5,884 nucleotides of DNA from Achromobacter sp. GTDB taxonomy: Bacteria; Pseudomonadota; Gammaproteobacteria; Burkholderiales; Burkholderiaceae_B. Made by a program: the position numbers and the translations under genes. Location: positions 1-5,884 of the forward strand of contig DMTA01000258.1 of the NCBI GenBank assembly GCA_003454835.1, written 5' to 3'. Below the pieces are notes generated by a model. The model was not told where the DNA came from. It saw only the letters and a program-made list of their open reading frames with translations, and did not search any database. Positions 1 through 5,604 of this stretch are shown here, piece after piece; within the stretch, counting starts at the first letter, position 1, and each line of letters starts with the position of its first letter.

Positions 1-508
1 GCCGATCGACGTGCACCTGATGGTCGAGCCCGTGGACGCGCTGGTGCCGCAGTTTGCCAAGGCCGGCGCCGATTACATCAGCTTTCACCCCGACGCGAGC
101 GCCCACGTGGACCGCACGCTGTCCCTGATCCGCGAAAGCGGCTGCAAGGCCGGTCTGGTCTTCAATCCCGCCACGCCGCTGTCCTACATGGACTACGTGA
201 TGGACAAGATTGACCTGGTGCTGATCATGTCGGTGAACCCCGGCTTTGGCGGCCAGAGCTTCATCCCGGCGGCGCTGACCAAGCTGCGCGAGGCCCGCGC
301 CCGCATCGACGCGTGGATGCAGGCCGGCGGCCAGGAAATCGTTCTGCAGGTGGACGGCGGCGTCAAGATCGACAACATCGCCGAAATCCGCGCCGCGGGC
401 GCCGACACCTTCGTGGCCGGCTCGGCCATCTTCGGCAAGCCGGACTACGCCGGCATCATCAAGGCCATGCGCGACCAGATCGCCATCGGCGAAACCACCG
501 CTGTCTAA
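1..508 (+). CDS. rpe: Ribulose-phosphate 3-epimerase, 5'-truncated by the window edge
   Basis: Interconverts D-ribulose 5-phosphate and D-xylulose 5-phosphate in the cytosolic pentose phosphate pathway. The first complete codon is at 2, and 168 residues are visible before the TAA at 506-508. By alignment from memory to the 225-residue E. coli enzyme, about 63 N-terminal residues lie outside, so the GTG at 11 is an internal Val of [10 protein letters not shown], not a start. Visible family signatures are the metal-ligand His in DVHLM (visible residue 5), [20 protein letters not shown], the phosphate-loop motif [11 protein letters not shown], the catalytic and metal-binding Asp in VDGGVK (visible residue 118), and FVAGSAIFG near the C-terminus. 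The missing part should hold the first metal-binding HxD motif. The stop codon overlaps the Shine-Dalgarno sequence of gph, which suggests co-transcription. Nothing looks broken. The identification is secure. Confidence 0.97.
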   Translation, partial: PIDVHLMVEPVDALVPQFAKAGADYISFHPDASAHVDRTLSLIRESGCKAGLVFNPATPLSYMDYVMDKIDLVLIMSVNPGFGGQSFIPAALTKLREARARIDAWMQAGGQEIVLQVDGGVKIDNIAEIRAAGADTFVAGSAIFGKPDYAGIIKAMRDQIAIGETTAV

Positions 509-518
509 GGAACCCGAC

Positions 519-1226
519 ATGACCGCTTTTCGCGCCGCGCTGCTGGACCTGGACGGTACCCTGCTCGACTCCATTCCCGATCTGGCCTTTGCCGCCAACG
601 CCATGCGCGTCGAACTTGGCATGATCGCGCTGCGCGAGGACGTGGTCGCCACGTTCGTCGGCAAGGGCGTGGACAACCTGGTGCGGCGCAGCCTGGCCGG
701 TTCGCTCGACGCCGCCGACCCGACGCCCGACGAATTCCAGCGCGCCCGCGAGGCCTTCTACCGTCATTACCACCTGGTGAACGGCGAGCGCGCGCAGGTC
801 TACCCGGGCGTCATCGACGGGCTGAAACTCATGCGCGACCAGGGCCTGAAGCTGGCCGTGGTCACCAACAAGCCCACGGAGTTCACCCTGCCGCTGCTGC
901 AGCGCACGGGGCTGGCGGGCTTTTTCGAGGCCGTGGTGTGCGGCGACACCTGCGAGCGCCGCAAGCCCGATCCCGACCAGATCCACCATGCGTGCGACCT
1001 GATGGGCGTGGGCGTGAACGAGGCCGTGACGATCGGCGATTCCATCAATGATGCGCAGGCCGGCCGCAGCGCGGGCACGCAGGTGCTGGTGGTGCCGTAT
1101 GGCTACAACGAAGGACGTGACGTGCGCGAGCTGGATGTCGATGGTATAGTTGACACGCTTGTTGACGCCGCCCAGTGGGTCGCGCTCTGGAATCAGAACC
1201 AGAACGCCGCAAAAGTCCCCGTCTGA
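519..1226 (+). CDS. gph: Phosphoglycolate phosphatase (HAD superfamily)
   Basis: Dephosphorylates 2-phosphoglycolate, a by-product of DNA 3'-end repair and oxygenase reactions, to glycolate. The 235-residue length fits the Gph family. HAD motifs are all present: motif I DLDGTLLDS (nucleophile Asp10, acid/base Asp12), motif II VVTNKP (Thr116), motif III Lys149 in RRKPDP, and motif IV IGDSINDAQ (Asp174, Asp178). The alpha-helical cap lies roughly between residues 18 and 100. The ATG start is supported by AAGGAA at 507-512, six bases upstream, overlapping the rpe stop. The rpe-gph pair followed by trpE is a recurrent order in beta- and gammaproteobacteria; E. coli keeps rpe-gph but follows it with trpS. 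The last fifth of the gene, around 1140-1165, is less GC-rich and may hide a promoter for the trp operon. A related HAD phosphatase with another substrate cannot be excluded, but the context argues for Gph. Confidence 0.93.
   Translation: MTAFRAALLDLDGTLLDSIPDLAFAANAMRVELGMIALREDVVATFVGKGVDNLVRRSLAGSLDAADPTPDEFQRAREAFYRHYHLVNGERAQVYPGVIDGLKLMRDQGLKLAVVTNKPTEFTLPLLQRTGLAGFFEAVVCGDTCERRKPDPDQIHHACDLMGVGVNEAVTIGDSINDAQAGRSAGTQVLVVPYGYNEGRDVRELDVDGIVDTLVDAAQWVALWNQNQNAAKVPV
1142..1150 (+). promoter_or_regulatory. Candidate extended -10 promoter for the trp operon, inside gph
   Basis: The sequence TGGTATAGT matches an extended -10 element (TGn followed by TATAGT, five of six bases of TATAAT). It would start transcription near 1157, about 140 nt before trpL. 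No convincing -35 lies at the usual spacing, although extended -10 promoters can do without one. It lies in the coding sequence of gph, where it forces a rare ATA Ile codon. No better sigma-70 promoter was found between 1151 and 1296. This is inference from motif shape only. Confidence 0.3.
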
Positions 1227-1251
1227 TCAGCGTCGCAACGCAAGCAAGAAT

Positions 1252-1287
1252 TCACTACCGCGTATCACTACCGCGTACTCATTACCG
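1252..1287 (+). repeat. Tandem 13-bp direct repeat with a decayed third copy, upstream of trpL
   Basis: TCACTACCGCGTA occurs twice, head to tail, at 1252-1264 and 1265-1277, with no mismatch. A third partial copy, TCATTACCG, begins at 1279, keeping a 13-14 bp period. The array ends about 10 nt before the trpL start codon. It may be a slippage product or a repeated protein site in the leader or promoter region. The function is unknown. Confidence 0.85.
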
Positions 1288-1296
1288 AACCGCTAA

Positions 1297-1371
1297 ATGA
1301 ACGTTTCCATCCAGAACCAAATGCTCGGCGCCTCGTGGCGTTGGTGGCGTTTGTCTTCCGGGTGGCGATGA
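1297..1371 (+). CDS. trpL: trp operon leader peptide
   Basis: A 24-codon reading frame whose translation, rather than its product, is expected to sense tryptophan. The C-terminal half reads SWRWWRLSSGWR, with Trp at codons 14, 16, 17 and 23. Four Trp in 24 residues, placed directly upstream of trpE and ahead of an intrinsic terminator, is diagnostic of a trp attenuator. The stop is TGA at 1369-1371. The start is ATG at 1297, immediately preceded by an in-frame TAA at 1294, so no upstream extension is possible; an in-frame ATG at 1321 would give a 16-residue version. Neither ATG has a recognisable Shine-Dalgarno sequence, which is odd and could mean weak initiation or a near-leaderless transcript. 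When ribosomes stall at codons 14-17, the segment 1356-1365 stays free to form the antiterminator. When they reach the stop, that segment is covered and the terminator forms. Confidence 0.9.
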   Translation: MNVSIQNQMLGASWRWWRLSSGWR

Positions 1372-1467
1372 TTCCCCTTCCCGGCCCTAGACGCGACCTT
1401 GCCGCCTAGCGCCGACACTGTGTAAACAGCGCCCAACCCGGAACCAGTCAACTGGACCGGGTTTTTT
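1336..1467 (+). promoter_or_regulatory. Tryptophan attenuator: antiterminator and competing stems
   Basis: Three structures can be drawn by hand. The antiterminator pairs TTCCGGGT (1356-1363) perfectly with ACCCGGAA (1436-1443), and 1364-1365 GG continues with 1433-1434 CC if A1435 is bulged. It uses the 5' arm of the terminator and so excludes it. The terminator is 1435-1441 with 1457-1463. A third pairing joins the Trp-codon segment (1337-1349) with 1403-1413 and topologically conflicts with the antiterminator, favouring termination when no ribosome stalls. A stalled ribosome at codons 14-17 should break the third pairing and leave 1356-1365 open. Ribosome-mediated trp attenuation is established in proteobacteria; the specific pairings here are my reading and were not computed by energy minimisation. 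Confidence 0.8.
1435..1467 (+). terminator. Intrinsic terminator of the trp attenuator
   Basis: AACCCGG (1435-1441) pairs with CCGGGTT (1457-1463). An upper stem CCAG (1444-1447) with CTGG (1452-1455) closes a TCAA tetraloop, separated by a small AA/A internal loop. A run of six T (1462-1467) follows and overlaps the base of the stem. It lies 63 nt after the trpL stop and 45 nt before trpE, the expected place for a leader terminator rather than the end of gph, because trpL lies between them. Confidence 0.93.
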
Positions 1468-1483
1468 GTTGCGTGCCCGGTCC
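1454..1483 (+). repeat. Perfect 8-bp inverted repeat that reuses the terminator 3' arm
   Basis: GGACCGGG (1454-1461) is the exact reverse complement of CCCGGTCC (1476-1483), with a 14-nt T-rich loop containing the terminator T-run. The hairpin cannot coexist with the attenuator terminator because both use 1454-1461. It can form only in transcripts that have read through, and it ends 29 nt before the trpE start codon. Confidence 0.75.
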
Positions 1484-1512
1484 GAAAGCAGACACCGCTT
1501 ACGAGACCCGAC

Positions 1513-3033
1513 ATGACCGAAATCGAATTCAAGGCCCTTGCGGCACAAGGCTACAACCGCATTCCGCTGGTGGCCGAGACCTACGCCGATCTGGACACCC
1601 CGCTTGGCATCTACCTGAAGCTGGCGCACTCCGGCCCCCTGGCCGGCCGCATGACCTGCCTGATGGAATCCGTGGTGGGCGGCGAGCGCTTCGGCCGCTA
1701 TTCGTTCATCGGCCTGCCGGCGCGCACCGTGATCCGCGCCAGCGGCACGCGCACCGAAGTGCTGCACGACGGCAAGGTTGCCGAGACCCATGACGGCGAT
1801 CCGCTGGCCTTCATCGAGCAATACCAGAGCCGCTTCAAGGTCGCGCTGCGCCCGGGCATGCCGCGCTTCTGCGGCGGTCTCGCCGGCTACTTCGGCTACG
1901 ACACCGTGCGCCACATCGAGCCGTGCCTCGGCCCCGCGGTCAAACCGTTCCCGGCCGGCATGGAAGGCGGCACGCCCGACCTGATGCTGATGCACGTGGA
2001 CGAACTGGTCATCGTCGACAACCTGGCCGGCCGCATCTACCTGATGGTCTATGCCGATCCCAGCCAGCCCGAGGCCTACAGCCGCGCGCAGCAGCGCCTG
2101 ACCGATCTGCGCGCGCGTCTGCGACGCCCCGTGGAGATTCCGTACAGCCATGCCAGCATGCAGACCGAGGAACGGCGCGATTTCAAGAAAGAAGACTATC
2201 TGGCGGCCGTGCTGCGCGCCAAGGAACATATCGCCGCCGGCGACCTGATGCAGGTGCAGATCGGCCAGGTCATCGCCAAGCCTTTCCGCGATTCGCCGCT
2301 GTCTCTCTACCGCGCCCTGCGGTCGCTCAATCCCTCTCCCTACATGTACTTCTGGAACTTCGGCGATTTCCAGGTGGTGGGCGCGTCGCCCGAGATCCTG
2401 GTGCGCCAGGAACGCACGGTGGAAAACGGCGAGCCGAAGTCGCAGATCACCATCCGTCCGCTGGCGGGCACGCGCAAGCGTGGCGGCACGCCCGAGGAAG
2501 ACGCGGCGCTGGCGGCCGAACTGAAGGCTGATCCCAAGGAGATCGCCGAACACGTCATGCTGATCGACCTGGCGCGCAACGACGTGGGCCGTGTCGCGCA
2601 GGTGGGATCGGTAAAGGTCAGCGACACCATGGTGATCGAGCGCTATTCGCACGTGATGCATCTGGTGTCCAACGTGACCGGCACCCTGAATCCTGGCATG
2701 AGCAGCATGGACGTGCTGCGCGCCTCGTTCCCGGCCGGCACGCTGACCGGCGCCCCCAAGGTCGAGGCCATGAAGATCATCGACGAACTGGAACCCGTGC
2801 GCCGCGGCATCTACGGCGGCGCGGCCGGCTACCTGAGCTACGGCGGCGAGATGGACGTGGCGATTGCCATCCGCACCGGCGTCATTAAGGACGGCACGCT
2901 GTACGTGCAGGCGGCCGCCGGCATCGTGGCCGATTCGAACCCTGAAGCCGAATGGGCCGAGACCGAGGCCAAGGCGCGCGCCGTGCTGCGCGCGGCCGAG
3001 CAGGTGCAGCACGGCCTGGACGAACCCATCTGA
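1513..3033 (+). CDS. trpE: Anthranilate synthase component I
   Basis: Converts chorismate plus ammonia (delivered by TrpG) to anthranilate and pyruvate, the committed step of tryptophan synthesis. At 506 residues it has the usual TrpE length and is not fused to TrpG. The N-terminal domain carries the LMES motif (50-53) of the tryptophan feedback pocket, followed by [21 protein letters not shown] (273-281) matches the second feedback-site segment. The C-terminal chorismate-binding domain shows [10 protein letters not shown] (315-324), [15 protein letters not shown] (346-360), YSHVMHLVS (378-386), [11 protein letters not shown] (406-416) and [10 protein letters not shown] (466-475). Feedback inhibition by tryptophan is therefore expected on top of attenuation. 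The ATG at 1513 gives the conserved N-terminus; upstream there is only a weak GAGA (1503-1506) as ribosome binding site. PabB is the main alternative but is unlikely, given trpL upstream, trpGDC downstream and the intact feedback motifs. Confidence 0.97.
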   Translation: MTEIEFKALAAQGYNRIPLVAETYADLDTPLGIYLKLAHSGPLAGRMTCLMESVVGGERFGRYSFIGLPARTVIRASGTRTEVLHDGKVAETHDGDPLAFIEQYQSRFKVALRPGMPRFCGGLAGYFGYDTVRHIEPCLGPAVKPFPAGMEGGTPDLMLMHVDELVIVDNLAGRIYLMVYADPSQPEAYSRAQQRLTDLRARLRRPVEIPYSHASMQTEERRDFKKEDYLAAVLRAKEHIAAGDLMQVQIGQVIAKPFRDSPLSLYRALRSLNPSPYMYFWNFGDFQVVGASPEILVRQERTVENGEPKSQITIRPLAGTRKRGGTPEEDAALAAELKADPKEIAEHVMLIDLARNDVGRVAQVGSVKVSDTMVIERYSHVMHLVSNVTGTLNPGMSSMDVLRASFPAGTLTGAPKVEAMKIIDELEPVRRGIYGGAAGYLSYGGEMDVAIAIRTGVIKDGTLYVQAAAGIVADSNPEAEWAETEAKARAVLRAAEQVQHGLDEPI

Positions 3034-3058
3034 GGCCACGGCCAAACCGACACCGTCC

Positions 3059-3075
3059 GGGCCGCAGAACGGCCC
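3059..3075 (+). repeat. GC hairpin abutting the trpG ribosome binding site
   Basis: GGGCCG (3059-3064) pairs perfectly with CGGCCC (3070-3075) around a CAGAA loop. The stem ends one base before the trpG Shine-Dalgarno region (GAGGAG, 3077-3082). It lies in the 55-nt trpE-trpG gap. It is not a terminator, because A residues and not T follow. It may hold the binding site open, or affect processing of the mRNA; both are inference. Confidence 0.6.
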
Positions 3076-3088
3076 CGAGGAGAAAAAA

Positions 3089-3655
3089 ATGCTGTTGATG
3101 ATCGACAACTACGATTCCTTTACCTACAACCTGGTGCAGTACTTTGGCGAGCTGGGCGTGGACGTGCGCGTGGCGCGCAACGACCAGATCACGCTTGAAG
3201 AAGTGGCTGCGCTCAATCCCGACCAGATCTGCGTGTCGCCCGGCCCGTGCTCGCCGGCCGAAGCCGGCATCTCGGTGCCGCTGATCCAGGCGTATGCCGG
3301 CAAGAAGCCCATTCTGGGGGTGTGCCTGGGCCACCAGGCCATCGGCGCAGCCTTCGGCGGCGACATCGTGCGTGCGCAGCAGATCATGCACGGCAAGACG
3401 ATCCAGCTTTCGCACACCGGCACTGACATCTTTGAAGGCCTGCCGACGCCGTACACTGTCATCCGCTACAACTCGCTGACCATCGATCCGGCCACGCTGC
3501 CGGACTGCCTAGCGGTCACTGCGACGGCGCCGGATGGCGACATCATGGGTGTGCGGCACAAGACGCTGCCGTTGTACGGGGTACAGTTCCACCCCGAATC
3601 CGTACTGAGTGAGCACGGCCACGCCCTGCTGCGCAATTTCCTGAACCTCGCCTGA
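3089..3655 (+). CDS. trpG: Anthranilate synthase component II (glutamine amidotransferase)
   Basis: Hydrolyses glutamine and channels ammonia to TrpE. It is a 188-residue class I amidotransferase with nothing fused, the normal length for a stand-alone Trp[20 protein letters not shown] at the N-terminus is the family hallmark and fixes the start at ATG 3089. Other motifs are VSPGPCSP (49-56), the nucleophile elbow GVCLGHQ with Cys79, and YGVQFHPES with catalytic His168 and Glu170. A strong AGGAG (3078-3082) lies six bases upstream, and the spacer plus the A of the ATG form a run of seven A (3083-3089). It is 55 nt after trpE and 11 nt before trpD. In bacteria with one such subunit the protein often also serves folate synthesis (as PabA); whether that holds here depends on whether a separate pabA exists, which the window cannot show. 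Confidence 0.96.
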   Translation: MLLMIDNYDSFTYNLVQYFGELGVDVRVARNDQITLEEVAALNPDQICVSPGPCSPAEAGISVPLIQAYAGKKPILGVCLGHQAIGAAFGGDIVRAQQIMHGKTIQLSHTGTDIFEGLPTPYTVIRYNSLTIDPATLPDCLAVTATAPDGDIMGVRHKTLPLYGVQFHPESVLSEHGHALLRNFLNLA

Positions 3656-3666
3656 AAGGACGCACC

Positions 3667-4698
3667 GTGACGATTTCCCCCTCCGAAGCGCTGACGCGCT
3701 GCATCGAACACCGCGAAATTTTCCACGACGAGATGCTGCACCTGATGCGCATGCTGATGCGCGGCGAGATGTCGCCGCAGATCGCCAGCGCGCTCTTGAT
3801 GGGCCTGCGCGTCAAGAAGGAAACCGTTGGCGAGATCACCGCCGCGGCGCAGGTCATGCGCGAATTCGCCACGCCCGTGGTCACGCCCAATCCGAACGAC
3901 CTGCTGGATATGTGCGGCACGGGCGGCGACGGCAGCCACACGTTCAACATTTCCACGACCGCGATGTTCGTCGCGGCCGCGGCCGGCGTGCCGATCGCCA
4001 AGCACGGCAACCGCAGCGCCTCGTCGTCCAGCGGCAGCGCCGACGTGCTGGAGGCGCTGGGCGCCAACCTGGTGCTGACGCCCGAGCAGGTGGCCGAATG
4101 CATTCAGGAGACCGGCATCGGTTTCATGTTTGCGCCCGCCCACCACGGCGCGATGAAGAACGTGGCCGCCGTCCGCAAGGAACTGGCCGTGCGCACGATC
4201 TTCAACATCCTCGGTCCGCTGACCAATCCGGCCGGCGCCGCCAACCAGTTGATGGGCGTCTTCCACCCCGACCTCGTCGGCATCCAGGTGCGCGTGCTGG
4301 AACGCCTGGGCTCGCGCCACGTGCTGGTCGTGCACGGCAAGGACGGCATGGACGAGGCCTCGCTGGGCGGAGCCACCATGGTCGGCGAACTGAAGGACGG
4401 CGTGGTCCGCGAATACGAGATCCACCCCGAGGACTACGGGCTATCCATGATGTCCAACCGGAGCATCAAGGTGTCCAATCGCGAGCAGTCGCGCGAGCTT
4501 GTCATAGAGGCGCTGGAGAATGTCGAGGGCGCGGCCAGAGACATCGTCGCCCTGAACGCCGGGCTCGCCATCTATGCCGGCAACAAAGCCGATTCCATTC
4601 CCGAAGCCTTAGCGCTAGCATTTGAACTAATTTCCACCGGCGCGGCGCGAGCCAAGCTGGAAGAATTCTGCGCATACACCCGGACATTCCAGAAATGA
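3667..4698 (+). CDS. trpD: Anthranilate phosphoribosyltransferase
   Basis: Transfers phosphoribose from PRPP to anthranilate, giving N-(5-phosphoribosyl)anthranilate. The 343-residue length is typical for a stand-alone TrpD. The small helical N-terminal domain (about 1-70) is followed by the PRPP and Mg-binding glycine loop [15 protein letters not shown] (83-97), KHGNRS (112-117), [10 protein letters not shown] (123-132), the anthranilate-site motif [10 protein letters not shown] (155-164), [13 protein letters not shown] (176-188) and the Mg-binding pair Asp229-Glu230 in GKDGMDE. The start is GTG at 3667, chosen because AAGGA (3656-3660) sits six bases upstream and the N-terminus matches the family; no nearer ATG fits. 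The stop overlaps the trpC start as ATGA, implying translational coupling. The last third, from about codon 259, uses rare CTA, ATA, AGA and TTA codons that are nearly absent elsewhere in the operon. Confidence 0.97.
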   Translation: MTISPSEALTRCIEHREIFHDEMLHLMRMLMRGEMSPQIASALLMGLRVKKETVGEITAAAQVMREFATPVVTPNPNDLLDMCGTGGDGSHTFNISTTAMFVAAAAGVPIAKHGNRSASSSSGSADVLEALGANLVLTPEQVAECIQETGIGFMFAPAHHGAMKNVAAVRKELAVRTIFNILGPLTNPAGAANQLMGVFHPDLVGIQVRVLERLGSRHVLVVHGKDGMDEASLGGATMVGELKDGVVREYEIHPEDYGLSMMSNRSIKVSNREQSRELVIEALENVEGAARDIVALNAGLAIYAGNKADSIPEALALAFELISTGAARAKLEEFCAYTRTFQK

Positions 4699-5483
4699 AC
4701 GATATTCTCGCGAAGATCCTCGCCGTCAAGGCCGAGGAAGTCGCCGCCGCCCGCCAGATGCGTAGCGAAGCCGAAGTCCTGCGCGAAGCGCAGGCGCGCC
4801 AGGACGTGCGCGGTTTCGCCCAAGCCATCGAAGACAAGATCTCGCAGGGCAAGGCTGGCGTCATCGCCGAAATCAAGAAAGCTTCGCCCTCCAAGGGCGT
4901 CATCCGCGAAGGCTTTGCGCCTGCGGAGATCGCCGCCACCTACGCCGTGCACGGCGCGGCCTGCCTGTCCGTGCTGACCGACGTGCAGTTCTTCCAGGGT
5001 TCGCACGACCACCTGCGCCAGGCGCGGGCCGCGTGCGCGCTGCCGGTGCTGCGCAAGGACTTCGTGATCGACCCCTACCAGATCGTCGCGGCGCGTGCGA
5101 TGGGCGCCGACTGCGTGCTGCTGATCGTGGCCGCGCTCACGCCCGCGCAGCTGCGCGACTACGAAACGCTGGCGATCGAGCTGGGCATGGACGTGCTGGT
5201 CGAGGTGCATGACGCCAAGGAACTGGAGGTTGCGCTCACGCTCAAGACGCCGCTGCTGGGCATCAACAACCGCAATCTGCGCACATTCGAGACCAGCTTG
5301 CAGACCACGCTGGATCTCCTGCCCCGCATTCCTGCCGGCAAACGCGTCGTGACCGAAAGCGGCATCCTCAAACCGGAAGACGTGAAGTTGATGCGAGACC
5401 ACAAGGTCGACGCGTTCCTGGTGGGCGAAGCGTTCATGCGCGCGAAGGACCCGGGCGCGGAACTGGCGCGTCTGATCGGCTGA
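4695..5483 (+). CDS. trpC: Indole-3-glycerol phosphate synthase
   Basis: Decarboxylates and cyclises carboxyphenylamino-deoxyribulose phosphate to indole-3-glycerol phosphate, the substrate of tryptophan synthase. At 262 residues it is a monofunctional TIM barrel; there is no TrpF domain such as the one fused in E. coli, so phosphoribosylanthranilate isomerase must be encoded elsewhere. Key elements are [11 protein letters not shown] (58-68, with Glu59 and catalytic Lys61), [12 protein letters not shown] (119-130, with Lys121), VLVEVHD (Glu170), GINNRNL (189-195, with Asn191 and Arg193), VTESGI (219-224) and [10 protein letters not shown] (241-250). Roles are assigned by analogy with the Sulfolobus enzyme. 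ATG 4695 overlaps the trpD stop by four bases (ATGA), so translation is probably coupled by termination and reinitiation. It is the last gene of the operon; a terminator follows 71 nt after the stop. Confidence 0.97.
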   Translation: MNDILAKILAVKAEEVAAARQMRSEAEVLREAQARQDVRGFAQAIEDKISQGKAGVIAEIKKASPSKGVIREGFAPAEIAATYAVHGAACLSVLTDVQFFQGSHDHLRQARAACALPVLRKDFVIDPYQIVAARAMGADCVLLIVAALTPAQLRDYETLAIELGMDVLVEVHDAKELEVALTLKTPLLGINNRNLRTFETSLQTTLDLLPRIPAGKRVVTESGILKPEDVKLMRDHKVDAFLVGEAFMRAKDPGAELARLIG

Positions 5484-5554
5484 ATGGACGGCGGCGGACG
5501 GCGCTGCCGTTTGTCACGCCGGGCGGCTCTTGCGTCGTACGGCGCATTGCCCAA

Positions 5555-5591
5555 CGAGGGATCGGCCAATCGGCGGATCCCTCGCTCTTTT
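5555..5591 (+). terminator. Intrinsic terminator at the end of the trp operon
   Basis: CGAGGGATC (5555-5563) pairs perfectly over 9 bp with GATCCCTCG (5576-5584). An upper GCC/GGC stem (5565-5567 with 5572-5574) closes an AATC tetraloop. CTC and then TTTT (5588-5591) follow, with more T/C beyond. The T-run is modest but well placed. It lies between trpC and the convergent minus-strand gene. Read on the minus strand it lacks a good T-run, so it mainly serves the trp operon. Confidence 0.85.
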
Positions 5592-5604
5592 CTACTTGCC
5601 CCGG

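Noticed and set aside
11..13. GTG as a possible start of rpe
   Set aside because: The codon lies inside the conserved PIDVHLM motif and the frame stays open to the window edge, so the real start is outside.
459..989. Minus-strand open frame of 176 codons opposite rpe and gph
   Set aside because: Shadow of gph on the other strand, with no domain and no independent start signal.
1150..1155. TTGACA, a perfect -35 hexamer
   Set aside because: No -10-like hexamer lies 15-19 bp downstream (the sequence there is GC-rich, near CCCAGTGG), so it does not make a promoter in that role.
2908..2937. QAAAG in TrpE where QAGAG is common in chorismate-using enzymes
   Set aside because: As I recall, Ala or Ser at this position occurs in many bacterial TrpE proteins, and the surrounding IVADS motif is intact, so it is not evidence of loss of function.
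1387..3108. Minus-strand open frame of 573 codons opposite trpE
   Set aside because: It is a mirror of the codon bias of trpE in GC-rich DNA. Its translation is rich in H, R, G, A and V with no recognisable domain, while the plus strand carries an intact TrpE with all motifs.
3466..4425. Minus-strand open frame of 319 codons opposite trpG and trpD
   Set aside because: Low-complexity composition, no family motif, and it spans the junction of two well-supported genes on the other strand.
4572..5402. Minus-strand open frame of 276 codons opposite trpC
   Set aside because: Antisense shadow of a conserved TrpC; no recognisable motif.
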